Source: Aquicella lusitana
GTDB taxonomy: Bacteria; Pseudomonadota; Gammaproteobacteria; DSM-16500
Assembly (NCBI RefSeq): GCF_902459475.1
Contig: NZ_LR699117.1
Span: forward strand, 1 to 64,000
DNA length: 64,000 nucleotides
Reading direction: 5' to 3'
The notes under the pieces are model-generated. The model saw only the letters and a list, made by a program, of their open reading frames with translations, did not search any database and was not told the origin of the DNA. A program made the translations under genes and the position numbers. Positions 35,514 to 45,573 of the stretch are shown here, piece by piece. Numbering within the stretch: the first letter of the stretch is position 1; every line of letters begins with the position of its first letter.

Positions 35514-35618
35514 TTTTGAGTACATCGCAGGTCAAAAACTCAGTAACAATGTTGTTGTGGAAATATGCTTACAGCAGTACTTTTGGAGGGCAACTTAACT
35601 CAGATTAAGCACTTTTGG

Positions 35619-37840
35619 TTGCGACACGAGGTTGTAAAGATGGGTTGTTCTCACCTTCAGTAGAGAACCATCAATATCACTTGATGACTCTAGGGCTATG
35701 AATAAAGAGCTAGCCTGACAATGTAACAAGGGAATTAAATTCCGGGGTTGAAATCGTGAGAAACCAACCCTCCTGGTAGTCACGAACCGGGTAAGTGCTA
35801 GAGAGTTGGTATGGAGAACATATGTAAATTCGTGATAAAGACCGTAAGCTTAAACAAGTGTAAAGTGACTGATACACTTGAACCAAAAGGTAACGGAAAC
35901 AGGAAGATGAATTTCAAAATATCATCTCGTGATCACATTGTTTCCCGGTCGACAGCGAGCTCCTAACCTAACATCACCTACTTTGCAAAACGTGGTAACC
36001 CTGTATGGTCCCCTATTAGGGAAAATCAATCGTGAGATTGATCGATAATCATGCAGGAATAGGATGTCGGAAGAAGCGAATGCTATGTTGTAATGACATT
36101 GATACTGGTTTAAACGTTACCGGGTACGAAAGTAAGCCCACGTCCGATTGGTCTTTAATCGCGAGATAATTTGGAGAACCGACTAATGGAGGAACGCAAA
36201 TGACGGCGATGGTCATACCATCAGCTGGTGCCCCTTCAACGTTGCTATTTAACTGGAACACCATCGATTGGAAGAAAGTGATAGCGTATGTACGTCGGCT
36301 GCAAATGCGTATTGAGAAGGCTTTTCGAGAAGGGAAACATAGCAAAGCAAAAGCTCTGCAATGGATTCTCACTCACTCTTTTTACGCAAAATTACTTGCT
36401 GTAAGAAGAGTTGTCCAAAATCAAGGAGCAAAAACACCTGGTGTAGATAACATTACATGGAATACATCCATCCAGAAGATGAAAGCAGCGATGTCGCTCA
36501 AACGGCAAGGTTATCAAACCAAACCATTAAAGCGAATTTACATTCCTAAGAAGCAAAATGGCGAATTTCGTCCGCTCTCTATTCCTGCTATGCAATGTCG
36601 TGCACAGCAAGCTTTATATTTGTTGTCGCTCGAACCCATAGCTGAAAGCATAGCTGACAAAAACGCCTATGGATTTAGGCCACTAAGATCCGCAGCCGAT
36701 GCTATCGCGCAGTGCTTTATCATGCTCGCGCGCAAAGGATCAGCTCAATATATTTTAGAGGGCGATATCCGTTCTTGCTTTGACAGCATTTCACATCGTT
36801 GGATATTAGAAAATACTCCAATGGATAAATTGATGCTGAAGAAATGGCTTGCTGCTGGTTATATTGAGAAGAATGAATTTCACCCAACGGAATTGGGAAC
36901 ACCGCAAGGAGGAATAATTTCACCAACACTTTTGAATGTGACATTGAGTGGATTAGAAAACGCAGTTAAATCTGCAACTAAACTATCAGATAAAATTCAC
37001 ATTAGTATCTATGCGGATGATTTTGTAATTACAGGAGCATCACGAGAAATACTAGAAAATAAGGTGAAACCTGCGGTAGAGACTTTCTTAAAGGAACGAG
37101 GATTATCTCTTTCTCAAAATAAAACTAAAATCACACATATTAATGAAGGATTTGATTTTCTTGGAATGAACATAAGGAAATATGGGAGCAAATTAATTAT
37201 TAAACCTGCAAAAAGCAGCGTGAAAAGATTACTTGCTGATATCAGGAAGACAATAAAATCGAACGCAACAACAAAAACGGAATATTTACTCAACCAATTG
37301 AATCCAAAAATTCGTGGATGGGCAAATTACTATCGTCATGTGTGTGCAAAGAAAGCCTTCAAGTATATTGATTGCAACATCTTCAAAGCTATCTGGAATT
37401 GGGCTATTAATCGACATCCAAATAAAGGTAGAAAATGGGTTAGATGTAAATATTTTCGTAATGATAAATTTAGAAACTGGGTCTTTTTCACGAAAGTAAA
37501 AAGAAAAGATGGCGTTAGCATTAACGTTGATCTTGTGGAAATGAGTAGAACACCTATCAAACGGCATATCAAAGTTAAGGCTGAAGCTACACCATTCGAT
37601 TCTAGTTATCATAATTATTTTGATAAGAGAATTTCAGAACGTGAAAGCGTTAAGAGTTCTTCTAAAAAGAAACCGAAATGGTGGCTGCAATGGTGGAATC
37701 TATTAAAACCTGATGATAAAGACAGAAAAGTTCGAGTCGCAACTACAGCGGCTTTATAAAGGCTCGAGCCGTGTGCACCGAAAGGTGCAAGCACGGTTCC
37801 TATGGGAGCTACGCTCGGTAACGGGCGTTAGCTTACCAGG
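35619..37840 (+). mobile_element. Group II intron encoding a reverse transcriptase/maturase
   Basis: A self-splicing retroelement. The 5' end is near 35619 (TTGCGACACG, close to the usual GTGYG start), followed by about 580 bp of structured non-coding sequence before the maturase gene. Domain V is plain at 37766-37799 (34 nt, GAGCCGTGTGC, then a GAAA loop at 37780-37783, ending in CACGGTTC). A domain VI-like stem (AGCTACGC with GCGTTAGCT) follows and ends near 37834. The exact 3' end is not certain; about 37836-37840 is likely. It sits between acr3 and a DUF2779 remnant. Confidence 0.85.
36200..37759 (+). CDS. ltrA: Group II intron reverse transcriptase/maturase
   Basis: A 519-residue intron-encoded protein. 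Reverse-transcriptase blocks are intact: AKTPGVDNITW, KPLKRIYIPKKQNGEFRPLSIP, AYGFRPLRSA, GDIRSCFDSISH, TPQGGIISPTLLN and the catalytic YADD near residue 271. The maturase X domain follows (KIRGWANYYRHVCAKKAF). The C-terminus ends soon after the NYFDKR element and lacks a Cys-x-x-Cys HNH endonuclease, so insertion may use other primers. It is coded within the intron on its sense strand. Confidence 0.93.
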   Translation: MTAMVIPSAGAPSTLLFNWNTIDWKKVIAYVRRLQMRIEKAFREGKHSKAKALQWILTHSFYAKLLAVRRVVQNQGAKTPGVDNITWNTSIQKMKAAMSLKRQGYQTKPLKRIYIPKKQNGEFRPLSIPAMQCRAQQALYLLSLEPIAESIADKNAYGFRPLRSAADAIAQCFIMLARKGSAQYILEGDIRSCFDSISHRWILENTPMDKLMLKKWLAAGYIEKNEFHPTELGTPQGGIISPTLLNVTLSGLENAVKSATKLSDKIHISIYADDFVITGASREILENKVKPAVETFLKERGLSLSQNKTKITHINEGFDFLGMNIRKYGSKLIIKPAKSSVKRLLADIRKTIKSNATTKTEYLLNQLNPKIRGWANYYRHVCAKKAFKYIDCNIFKAIWNWAINRHPNKGRKWVRCKYFRNDKFRNWVFFTKVKRKDGVSINVDLVEMSRTPIKRHIKVKAEATPFDSSYHNYFDKRISERESVKSSSKKKPKWWLQWWNLLKPDDKDRKVRVATTAAL

Positions 37841-38010
37841 CGGGTTCTTGCGCTGGACCCGTAGCCAATTCCGCCACCTGATAGCCATTTTCAGCCAGTT
37901 CCTCTAAGAATGAATCGTCTGATTTTAAATTAGAATAATCCTACTTACCAACATAATACAATTTGGTGGGACACTCCATACCGAGCACAAATTTTGATTT
38001 TTTTAACCAT
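37833..38010 (-). pseudogene. DUF2779 family N-terminal remnant beside the intron
   Basis: Read on the minus strand from ATG 38010, and allowing one extra base in an A-run and one TAG, the translation gives SKFVLGMECPTKLYYVGK, stop, DYSNLKSDDSFLEELAEN, GYQVAELA. This matches the N-terminal pattern I recall for DUF2779 proteins, whose role is unknown. The frame then leaves the family pattern and stops at 37833 near the intron end. The rest of the gene is not found on the other side of the intron. So the piece is a decayed fragment. Confidence 0.6.
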
Positions 38011-38086
38011 CTCATCTTATTTACATTCCTGTCACAAAGTTTCTACATAGAAATTGTAGTTCTTTACATAATCCGTGATAATTCCC

Positions 38087-38755
38087 TCATGAAACCTTTT
38101 GATGATAATCAATTTTTAGATTATTAATTTCATGTGAAGAGATTGCCGCTGAAATATCAAAAATATCACCAATATCTAAAATATAAGGATTATTATCCAT
38201 CTTTGCTTTCACAGCAATTCTATACTCATTCATGTATTCAAACGATTTTCGTTTCTTGAAAATCCCTACATCACCATGATGAGTGTTTTCGTCAAAATAT
38301 TCGACTGCCTGACTTTGATAAATAAAATTATCTCTTTTGATTGCTCTTTTAATTCGACGCATGAATTCATTTGCATTTGTAATAATTAATGCAGCTTCGC
38401 CAAATTTTAAAACTCTAGTATCAATTTTATATATATTGTGTTTATTAACCATCCATAAGTACATGCAAAAAATATTTATAAAATTATTACTGGTTCTTCC
38501 TGACCTAAAATTTATTAATCCAGTCTCTTTGGTTAAATTTATGGGTTTTATATTTTGGCTTTCGATTTTTATAGAAATAATATCTTTTGCTTGATGAAAT
38601 ACATCTATTCCTTCGAAATCATCCTGATGTATTTTACTTTCACAATTCTTAAAATACCCAAGAGTATTCATGTAGATCTTGCCTTTCTGAAGATCATTTA
38701 TGTATTTCCATGATGAAAACTTTATTAAAGTCGTAATATCTTCTTCAGGCTGCAT
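38087..38755 (-). CDS. Hypothetical protein, last gene of the AbiJ/KfrA/recombinase operon
   Basis: A 222-residue soluble protein of mixed alpha/beta character with no motif I can name. The opening (ITTLIKFSSWKYINDLQKGKIYMNTLGYFKN, here quoted in part as GKIYMNTLGYFKN) recalls uncharacterised proteins found near mobile elements. A basic helix RRIKRAIKRDNF is near residue 135. It starts 22 bp after the recombinase stop on the same strand and has an AGGA-like site, so it is probably the fourth gene of that operon. Confidence 0.65.
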   Translation of the reverse strand: MQPEEDITTLIKFSSWKYINDLQKGKIYMNTLGYFKNCESKIHQDDFEGIDVFHQAKDIISIKIESQNIKPINLTKETGLINFRSGRTSNNFINIFCMYLWMVNKHNIYKIDTRVLKFGEAALIITNANEFMRRIKRAIKRDNFIYQSQAVEYFDENTHHGDVGIFKKRKSFEYMNEYRIAVKAKMDNNPYILDIGDIFDISAAISSHEINNLKIDYHQKVS

Positions 38756-38777
38756 ATTTAAAAAAATCCTTTAATAG

Positions 38778-39980
38778 TTAAGTCATTTTCAATTTTAATT
38801 TTTGCATATCATGATGCCTTTCCTTATCTATAGCATGAACGTAACGACGGGTTGTTTCATCACTTTCATGACGGTGATTAGCGCGGATATGCTTAAATTT
38901 AATGCCGGCACGATCTTGCATTGATGCTGATAGATGCCGTAACCAGTGTGCGGAAAACTTTTTTAATTTCGTTATTTTTTCTGCGTTACCCTCAAATTTT
39001 TTGGCAGTTTCATGCGCTAGTTTTTTAAGAATCTTGTTAATCTGTCGTGGTGTGATTGGCTCATTATTGACAAGTGAGGTAATGAGCGGTTCTGTTTCAT
39101 TTTGATTAGGGAACGGAGATTTTTTTAAAAACGTTCGATAATGAATAATTGCACGCAACATATCATCGCACACAGGGATGATGCCTTCTTTGTCTCCTTT
39201 TCCAATGACATAAAACCACCAATCATTGTCAATTTTTCTAAATGAGCTCCATGTATGCGTTGTCAATTCCGCATTTCTTAACCCTAAAAAATATAAAATA
39301 TTAATTAAAAATCGTAGCCGTTCTTTTTCTTTCTTATGAGAATATTCTTTTTCGGGCAACTCTTCCAAGGTATCTAACATTGCATACCATTCCTCAAGTT
39401 CCAGCATACGCTCTTGTAATAAAATTGATCTTGGGCGAGAGAATCGGGATAGATTCCTTTTCCGCATAAGTGATAAGGGATTAAAGGCGAGATAACGTGC
39501 ATCAACCAGATAATTTAACAGTGAATCAATACAGCTTATCGCAACCTGTTTAGCTGAGAAACTTAAGCCACTCACGAAGGGACGCCAGCCTGGTTCACCC
39601 CTTTTTCTACCTCCCCCGTGGCTACGCGTGCACCAGACATTTCTGGGTTCAGGGCTATCTAAGAATGAGAGATATGCCTCAAAATCATCGCGATCTAAAC
39701 CAGACAAGGGTTTTTTGCTCTGGTATATAGCCCATAAAAGTAATCGCTCAGCTTCTTTCTGGTAAGTGCGGTAAGTGGTGGCTTTATGACGGTATTCATT
39801 CAGCCAACATTGTATTGCTTCATAATCATTTTTTGCATGGATTTGGCAACGCTCCTGTTTTTCCCGATTGCATCCATTTGCACCATTGAGATTCAGGGAA
39901 TGTAAGACAACTGGTAATTCCACTAAAGTGGGAAAATGATCCATTGAATCGTTCACTTCCGTGTTATTTATTGTCTGCAT
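38778..39980 (-). CDS. Tyrosine site-specific recombinase
   Basis: A 400-residue phage-integrase-type recombinase. An N-terminal SAM-like core-binding domain (about 50-180; CWLNEYRHKATTYRTYQKEAER) is followed by the catalytic domain with Arg in LGLRNAELTT (about 233), H-x-x-R in HWLRHLSA (about 342-346) and Tyr in TTRRYVHA (about 379). All key residues look intact. It overlaps the KfrA-like gene by 17 bp, so translation is coupled. It could resolve plasmid dimers or move a cassette; no attachment site could be recognised. Confidence 0.9.
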   Translation of the reverse strand: MQTINNTEVNDSMDHFPTLVELPVVLHSLNLNGANGCNREKQERCQIHAKNDYEAIQCWLNEYRHKATTYRTYQKEAERLLLWAIYQSKKPLSGLDRDDFEAYLSFLDSPEPRNVWCTRSHGGGRKRGEPGWRPFVSGLSFSAKQVAISCIDSLLNYLVDARYLAFNPLSLMRKRNLSRFSRPRSILLQERMLELEEWYAMLDTLEELPEKEYSHKKEKERLRFLINILYFLGLRNAELTTHTWSSFRKIDNDWWFYVIGKGDKEGIIPVCDDMLRAIIHYRTFLKKSPFPNQNETEPLITSLVNNEPITPRQINKILKKLAHETAKKFEGNAEKITKLKKFSAHWLRHLSASMQDRAGIKFKHIRANHRHESDETTRRYVHAIDKERHHDMQKLKLKMT

Positions 39981-40992
39981 CCAATATTCCTATTTTTTTA
40001 TTAAAGTCATCCAGAATGGATTTTGTTTCTCTGGATGTTTTAAAAAACTCCTGAAACTTGTCACTAGCCTCGGAAAAATAGCTGAGGGTTGATAGCGTCA
40101 AATCAATCTTTGGAATTTCTTTTACTTCAGACAAAATAAAACTCGTCATTTCATTATTTTTTTCAAGAAAATTCCAGTAATTTTTTTGTGGAATTATTTG
40201 TTCTGCAAGTTGATCACGTTCTTTTGTAATTGCTGTTAATTCGGTTTTTATTTTTACTAGCTCTATCTCTTTCTCTTTTATTTTAGCCTTGGCATCATCC
40301 AAATCTTTATTTAATTGTTGATTCTTCGTTTTTAATGAATCAACTTCAACGATAAAGTTCTGGCGTTGGATTTCATTATGATTTTTTAATTCAGAAATTA
40401 ATTTTTGATTCGCATCATTTTGTATCTGTGATTTTTCAAGAACATAATTCATTTCCTTTTTGTGGGCTTGTGACAGGTCATCCTGATGTTGGACGGTGAT
40501 GCGCTGAAAATCAGTGTACCGTTCATCCAATCCTCTATAGCGCTCTTGTAATAGAACATGTTCTTCCTGAAGCTTTCTATAATCTAACACCAGAATTTCC
40601 TTACTACCTTGTAATTGGTGAAATTGATCCTTCAAGATAACCAATTCACTTTGCATCTCTTCAATTTTTTGGGCAGCCAAATTTTCCTTTGTTTGAGCTT
40701 CAGTTATCAGCTGATTTGATTCTTCTCTGATCTTGTTAATTTCAGCATCTGTTTCCTCACGTAATTGTTGCCAGACGCGCTGTACGGCTGTTTGCACAGG
40801 ATCAGATGGAGACGAAACACTAGTGCCAATTGCATAATGCCGCCATTCATTGAGATACTTGGAAATCGTGGTATTGCTACCCGTGCCACCCAATAAATTG
40901 CGGATGCGTTCAATCGTTGGAATTTCACCTTGTGAACGTAATTCGTCCGCAGCCTGAGCGACATCTTCATATGAAATACCCCTTCGGATCAT
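39964..40992 (-). CDS. KfrA-like DNA-binding coiled-coil protein
   Basis: A 342-residue protein. Residues about 1-110 match the KfrA_N DNA-binding domain (GISYEDVAQAADELRSQGE, then GSNTTISKYLNEWR). Residues about 110-270 form a long coiled coil of heptads rich in Glu, Gln and Leu. KfrA proteins act as autorepressors and plasmid-stability factors. Here it is encoded between an AbiJ-like gene (1-bp gap) and a recombinase (overlap), which differs from the usual stand-alone kfrA. Confidence 0.85.
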   Translation of the reverse strand: MIRRGISYEDVAQAADELRSQGEIPTIERIRNLLGGTGSNTTISKYLNEWRHYAIGTSVSSPSDPVQTAVQRVWQQLREETDAEINKIREESNQLITEAQTKENLAAQKIEEMQSELVILKDQFHQLQGSKEILVLDYRKLQEEHVLLQERYRGLDERYTDFQRITVQHQDDLSQAHKKEMNYVLEKSQIQNDANQKLISELKNHNEIQRQNFIVEVDSLKTKNQQLNKDLDDAKAKIKEKEIELVKIKTELTAITKERDQLAEQIIPQKNYWNFLEKNNEMTSFILSEVKEIPKIDLTLSTLSYFSEASDKFQEFFKTSRETKSILDDFNKKIGILDADNK

Positions 40993-40993
40993 G

Positions 40994-41857
40994 TTACTTC
41001 TCCCCTGTTAATGTCGGTTGATTTAAATCCACAGATTCTGATCCGATGAGATTTACAAATGCAGAACATGTGACCAACATAAAACGCGCCCATGCGGGAT
41101 TGATTGGTTGGCTCTTATCGGTAAGTGCGTGACGGATTCCCTCTTCACCGGATGTGTAGTTATAAAGATTGAGCAGTGCCTGCCTAGCTTGAGGATGGTT
41201 TGGAAGAATCTTGGATTTCTGACATAACTCCGAAAGAGTTGCATTCTTGTTTCCAGTAACTTTTTTTGCTTTTGCCTCTACCGCTGAAATGGATTGCGCA
41301 ATACTTTCGCGCGACTGATCATTTTTCTTGTTTGCCAACATTGTCAACGCACTACTAATATGCGTTGCCGCTTCATCCTCATTTATCAGACTTTCTTCAA
41401 TACTTTTTATTTCCAGCCCTGAGGTGATTGGAGCAAGTACATCATTGATAAAGCGATAAGCCGAATTTTCCCGCTTTAGAACATAATTACAACCCTCGAT
41501 AAATGCTGCCTTTCGCTTGTCACCAAACATGCTTAACAAGCCAGCAATAAATTCAAGAAACGAATAAACCTCATACCAAGGTAGGTTGTAATACTTATCT
41601 CTGATCATTTCTTTCTTATAGATCGGATATATTACCCGATCTATCATGTGAACGGGTTGTTTAAAGAAATCCCGCCAGCAAACTTCCATCACCGTTCTAA
41701 ACGTCCCTTGCTCGCTATAGTATTCTTTAGATAATTCTTCAATTTCCTTAAAAAAATCGTCCAATTCATTCCATATGGAATGGCGTAAATCATCATCCAT
41801 TATCGTCAGCTGCAGAGGTTTCTCCATTGCAAATCCATGACGTGTTGCAAAACTCAT
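40994..41857 (-). CDS. AbiJ-NTD4-like protein, putative abortive-infection factor
   Basis: A 287-residue protein. The opening MSFATRHGF, then LQLTIMDDDLRHSIWNEL, fits the AbiJ N-terminal domain 4 family found in predicted phage-defence proteins. The C-terminal part (LPNHPQARQALLNLYNYTSG, then EEGIRHALTD and FMLVTCSAFVNLIG) resembles an Abi C-terminal domain. ATG 41857 is preferred to 41863 because GGAG then lies 8 nt upstream. It heads a four-gene operon. The likeness is by memory, so a defence role is inferred. Confidence 0.7.
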   Translation of the reverse strand: MSFATRHGFAMEKPLQLTIMDDDLRHSIWNELDDFFKEIEELSKEYYSEQGTFRTVMEVCWRDFFKQPVHMIDRVIYPIYKKEMIRDKYYNLPWYEVYSFLEFIAGLLSMFGDKRKAAFIEGCNYVLKRENSAYRFINDVLAPITSGLEIKSIEESLINEDEAATHISSALTMLANKKNDQSRESIAQSISAVEAKAKKVTGNKNATLSELCQKSKILPNHPQARQALLNLYNYTSGEEGIRHALTDKSQPINPAWARFMLVTCSAFVNLIGSESVDLNQPTLTGEK

Positions 41858-41863
41858 TCTCAT

Positions 41864-42249
41864 TTCTCCGTTGACGAATATACCTTGCTCTCTATAATAT
41901 GGTTAAATGTTTTTACATTCAACATCGTTTTACACATGATATTATTTAATGATGACCGATAATCACCATTATCAGAACTACTAAATCATTGACCCAAAAT
42001 CGTGAGTGTCATTTCTAAAAAAAATATTCAGCGCGACAAAATAGAATTAGGCTATGGAAGCATTTGAGCTACTACATTTGGGTTGATAGGCACCTACTCG
42101 ATAGTTCTTAATATCAACATTTATCGAATAGCTGGCCCGATTCCACCCATACCGCTTGTATCTAGAGCAATTTTGTTTTTCCTAATGGCCCAACCTCCTT
42201 TTGAACAAAAATTTATGAAAAAGTTTAAATTTGATTTATAAATGATGAT
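41864..42249. other. Intergenic region with a possible decayed membrane-protein tail
   Basis: Between the AbiJ-like operon and the diguanylate cyclase gene, a plus-strand frame ending at 42241 reads as a hydrophobic tail (GLIGTYSIVLNINIYR, then PLVSRAILFFLMAQPPFEQ) with a stop shortly before it. It has no start codon or ribosome site that convinces. It may be the end of a decayed gene. The minus-strand promoter of the AbiJ operon must also lie at the left of this stretch. Confidence 0.3.
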
Positions 42250-44418
42250 TTATTCATGCTCCTTTTCAACAGTACTTTTTTTATTTGTAGATATCTTGAG
42301 ATTAAGTTGGACTTCCGAAAAGGGCACAACCTTATTTCTGCCGGTGTTTTTAGCAACGTATAAAGCTTTATCGGCGGCTTCGATTAATTCTGAACCGGTT
42401 TTTCCATCTTGTGGATATTCAGATATGCCAATTGAGACGGTAATTTCGCCCGTATCTTGTGCACCGAATTTAACATGTAGCAATGAAACGGATTTGCGGA
42501 TATTATCCGCACGCTTGATGGCCGTTTGCGCCTCAGTATCGTAAAGCACAATGATAAATTCTTCTCCGCCATATCGTGCTGCTAAGTCACCAGGACGTAT
42601 CTCATTTATTAATAACTGAGATAGTTGCTTTAGAACCAAATCACCTGCATCATGGCCGTGTACATCATTAATTCTCTTAAAATGATCAAGATCTAACATT
42701 AAAACAGAAAGTGGTTGTTTTGTGCGTTCTGATTGATGAATTTGTTTTATAAGGAATTCTTCTAAATATCTCCGATTGTATAGAGAAGTTAAAGGATCAC
42801 GAACGGATTGAAAACTCAAATTTTCCCGCAATCTCACGTTAGCTAAGGCAAGCGCTGCTAATTCTGCAAAAGCATTAACAAGCAATCGTTCATTGCTTGT
42901 TAGTTGTTGTTCGCCTTCTTTTTTAGCTACTTCAACATAGAGTAAACCATAAATATCATTTTGTGCGCGCAATGGCACACAAAGATAGGATATTTCTTCA
43001 GTAACATTATTGATTATATGATCACAAGTTAATTCTGTCTCTGAAAAACCTGCGTGATGAATATGACCTAATCGTAATGCCCAACATTGATCTTGAGTAA
43101 AATTGCTAGTATTTGAGATTGGCGATCCCCAGCTGGCACTCGCTTCAAGAAAATCTTTTGATGGATGCATAATATAAAATACACCTTTGGAAAAACTAAG
43201 CACTTTGCCACAATATTTAGCAGTGATTTCGCTTAATTCATTTATCGAGTTACAAGCCAGCATGACATCGCTCATTTCTAGTAATAGAGTGATCTTTTCA
43301 TTTTTATCTTTCAGTTCATGCATGCCTTCATGCAATATATTTTCAGTTTTTAACCGCTCGGTAATATTTCTTTTGATATGCATCGCCCCAACAATATTAT
43401 TTTGTGAGTTTTTTATTAAGCTAGATGTGACTTCATATATAATTTTTTTGTCATGTACATTAAATTCTATATTTTGAACATATTCTTTACCTTCGAGAGA
43501 TTGTTTCCATGATGCTTTTAGTTTATTTTTTACTTCTGGAAAATTGATCAGAGCATCATCTAAACTCATTCCAATAGAAATTTTTGTATCAAAAAGACGC
43601 TGAAATTATTTTTCATAAGCGTGGTTAAAAATGATAAAACGATAGTTTAAATCAAGAGCAGCGATCATGTCACTTGCCCCTTCAATGATACTTCGTAATT
43701 GGTTTTCAAAATTTCTAATTTTGCTTTCGGCATGTCCTCGTTTTAATAGCTCTCGATTAAATAATAAAAATGCAATTAATAAAAAGATAACACTGATGGT
43801 TTGCCCAATCACAAAAATAACATCTGTAATAGTTGCATTGCGTATTGCGCTAATATTACGTTCATTTAATAATGTGAATTCTACTTGTACAATTTCATTT
43901 GTTAATGCTCTTATCTCATCAGAGACTGCTTGTGATTTTTGGAATAGATTCATGGCTTCTGGAGAGGATAATTTTCCATTATTTTTTATTTGTAACATTT
44001 GCTTTAACAAATCGATCCTTTTATTAATTAACGTAGATAACCTGATCGCTTTTTCATTTTGTGAAGGATTATCCGTTGTCAGTTCAGTTAAATTTGCCAA
44101 TGATTTTTTTATTTTTGATACATTCTCGTTAAAGTCAGAAAGATAATTTTTATCATTAAATAATAGATAGCCACGTTGTCTGGTTTCTAAATAAGTTAAA
44201 TGATAAAGCGAGTTATGTGAGGCTAATATTACTTGATAGGTGTGCGCTACCCATCGGTTAGCATTTTTTAGATTATAAAATTGATAAGCTGAAATACAAC
44301 TGATAGCAATGATGATCGCAATTGCTGATAAAAAAACAGAATGAGTAACTGTTTTTTTGCTTTTTATTGTCTCATTTGGGACAAACTCAGTGGCATGTTT
44401 AATGAAACTATTATCCAT
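42250..44418 (-). pseudogene. CHASE3-PAS-GAF-GGDEF diguanylate cyclase split by a nonsense codon
   Basis: Two minus-strand ORFs in one frame, 44418-43606 (270 residues) and 43569-42250 (439), are separated by a TAA (43606-43608) in NHAYEK-stop-FQRLFDTK. Joined, they make a 722-codon gene: an N-terminal membrane span (about 28-48), a CHASE3 sensor (YLETRQRGYLLFND), a second span (about 200-220), a PAS domain cut by the stop, a GAF domain and an intact GGDEF cyclase domain (DPLTSLYNRRYLEEF, RYGGEEF). GGDEF enzymes make cyclic di-GMP. The GTG/ATG at 43569 might still allow a soluble cyclase product. Confidence 0.85.
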
Positions 44419-44460
44419 AATAATCCTTTTATAAATTACGCATTCAATAATTTATAATTA

Positions 44461-45135
44461 TTATATAGATGGGTAAAAAAACTTTTTTGCTAACTTAGCC
44501 GATATCACAATAAATCCACCTTCACCATAATCAGGTTTAATCGGTTCTGGAGTGGATATATTCTCGATAGGAGAAAAGATTGTTTGATAAACTTCTTCTT
44601 CGAAATTAATTTCATGCAGCAAGTCAAGAATTTCGGCAGCAGAATAGAAATGGGCATGCTGATAAAACTTATTTTCTTGTTTTTTAATCTCATAAATTTG
44701 TCCCAAGAATGATTTGCGATCAATCATACCAATGACCAGAATACCATTTGTTTTTAATACCCGCTTTACTTCTTGGAGAGCCATTAATGGAACCCTGACA
44801 TAGCACAATACAGTGCTAAGTAAGATGAAATCAAACTGCTGATCCTTAAAGGGTAAGGTTTCAGCAGTGCATTTGTGAATATCGATTCCACGTATTTTTG
44901 CCATTTCACCTAATTTATCAGATGGTTCTACACCCGTTTTAATTCCGCGTCGGGAAGCAAACCTTCCTGAACCTACACCAATTTCAAGCCCATCTCCTGA
45001 TTCAGGTATTAATTTTTTAAATGCAGCTAGCTCTGATTGAAAAACAGCAGGATGGCGATCAAACCAGGTATCATATTCATCAGCAAATTTATCAAAAGTT
45101 TCTATAGCTTCTGTATCAATCATGTTTGTATCCAT
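44461..45135 (-). CDS. Class I SAM-dependent methyltransferase
   Basis: A 224-residue methyltransferase of the Methyltransf_11 type. Motif I (DGLEIGVGSGRFA), the acidic end of strand 2 (GVEPSD), and motif IV/post-I (FDFILLSTVLCYV) are clear. No signal or membrane segment is present. The substrate is unknown. It is upstream of the broken cyclase on the same strand with a 42-bp gap and may be co-transcribed. Confidence 0.85.
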   Translation of the reverse strand: MDTNMIDTEAIETFDKFADEYDTWFDRHPAVFQSELAAFKKLIPESGDGLEIGVGSGRFASRRGIKTGVEPSDKLGEMAKIRGIDIHKCTAETLPFKDQQFDFILLSTVLCYVRVPLMALQEVKRVLKTNGILVIGMIDRKSFLGQIYEIKKQENKFYQHAHFYSAAEILDLLHEINFEEEVYQTIFSPIENISTPEPIKPDYGEGGFIVISAKLAKKFFYPSI

Positions 45136-45333
45136 CTTAAGTATCTTCCTTTTGTATTAGTGTAACCCAACTACTCTTACTTCTTACATAAACCATGAGA
45201 GTCTATTAATTTTACAAATATATTCGATGCGAACAATTTATATCTCACGATTTCATATTGCTTTTATTATCCTGTCAAAATGATAGACATACCGTGTGGT
45301 TATATATCGAGTATACCCCATATTCTTTAGAGG

Positions 45334-45573
45334 ATGAAAAGGGACAAAAACTTAATCCTAATAGGCAAACAAATTCGTAAGCTACGAAATACGAGAGGCT
45401 TTTCTCAAGAAAATTTCGCGAATTTCATTGATATGAATAGGGGTTATTACGGGACCATCGAACGTGGAGAGGCAAATGTCACCGCGCTTAATCTATTAAA
45501 AATCATCCAAGGATTAGAAGTAAAACCTAATGATCTATTCCCTCCAGAAACATATAATAGAAAATTTTTTTAG
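45334..45573 (+). CDS. XRE-family small regulator
   Basis: A 79-residue protein consisting of one Cro/CI helix-turn-helix: IGKQIRKLRNTRGFSQENFANF, with NRGYYGTIERGEANVT as recognition helix region. Such stand-alone XRE proteins often regulate restriction systems or mobile elements; none is adjacent here. It faces the PepSY gene, and a 10-bp inverted repeat (45569-45578 with 45592-45601) spans its stop. Confidence 0.85.
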   Translation: MKRDKNLILIGKQIRKLRNTRGFSQENFANFIDMNRGYYGTIERGEANVTALNLLKIIQGLEVKPNDLFPPETYNRKFF

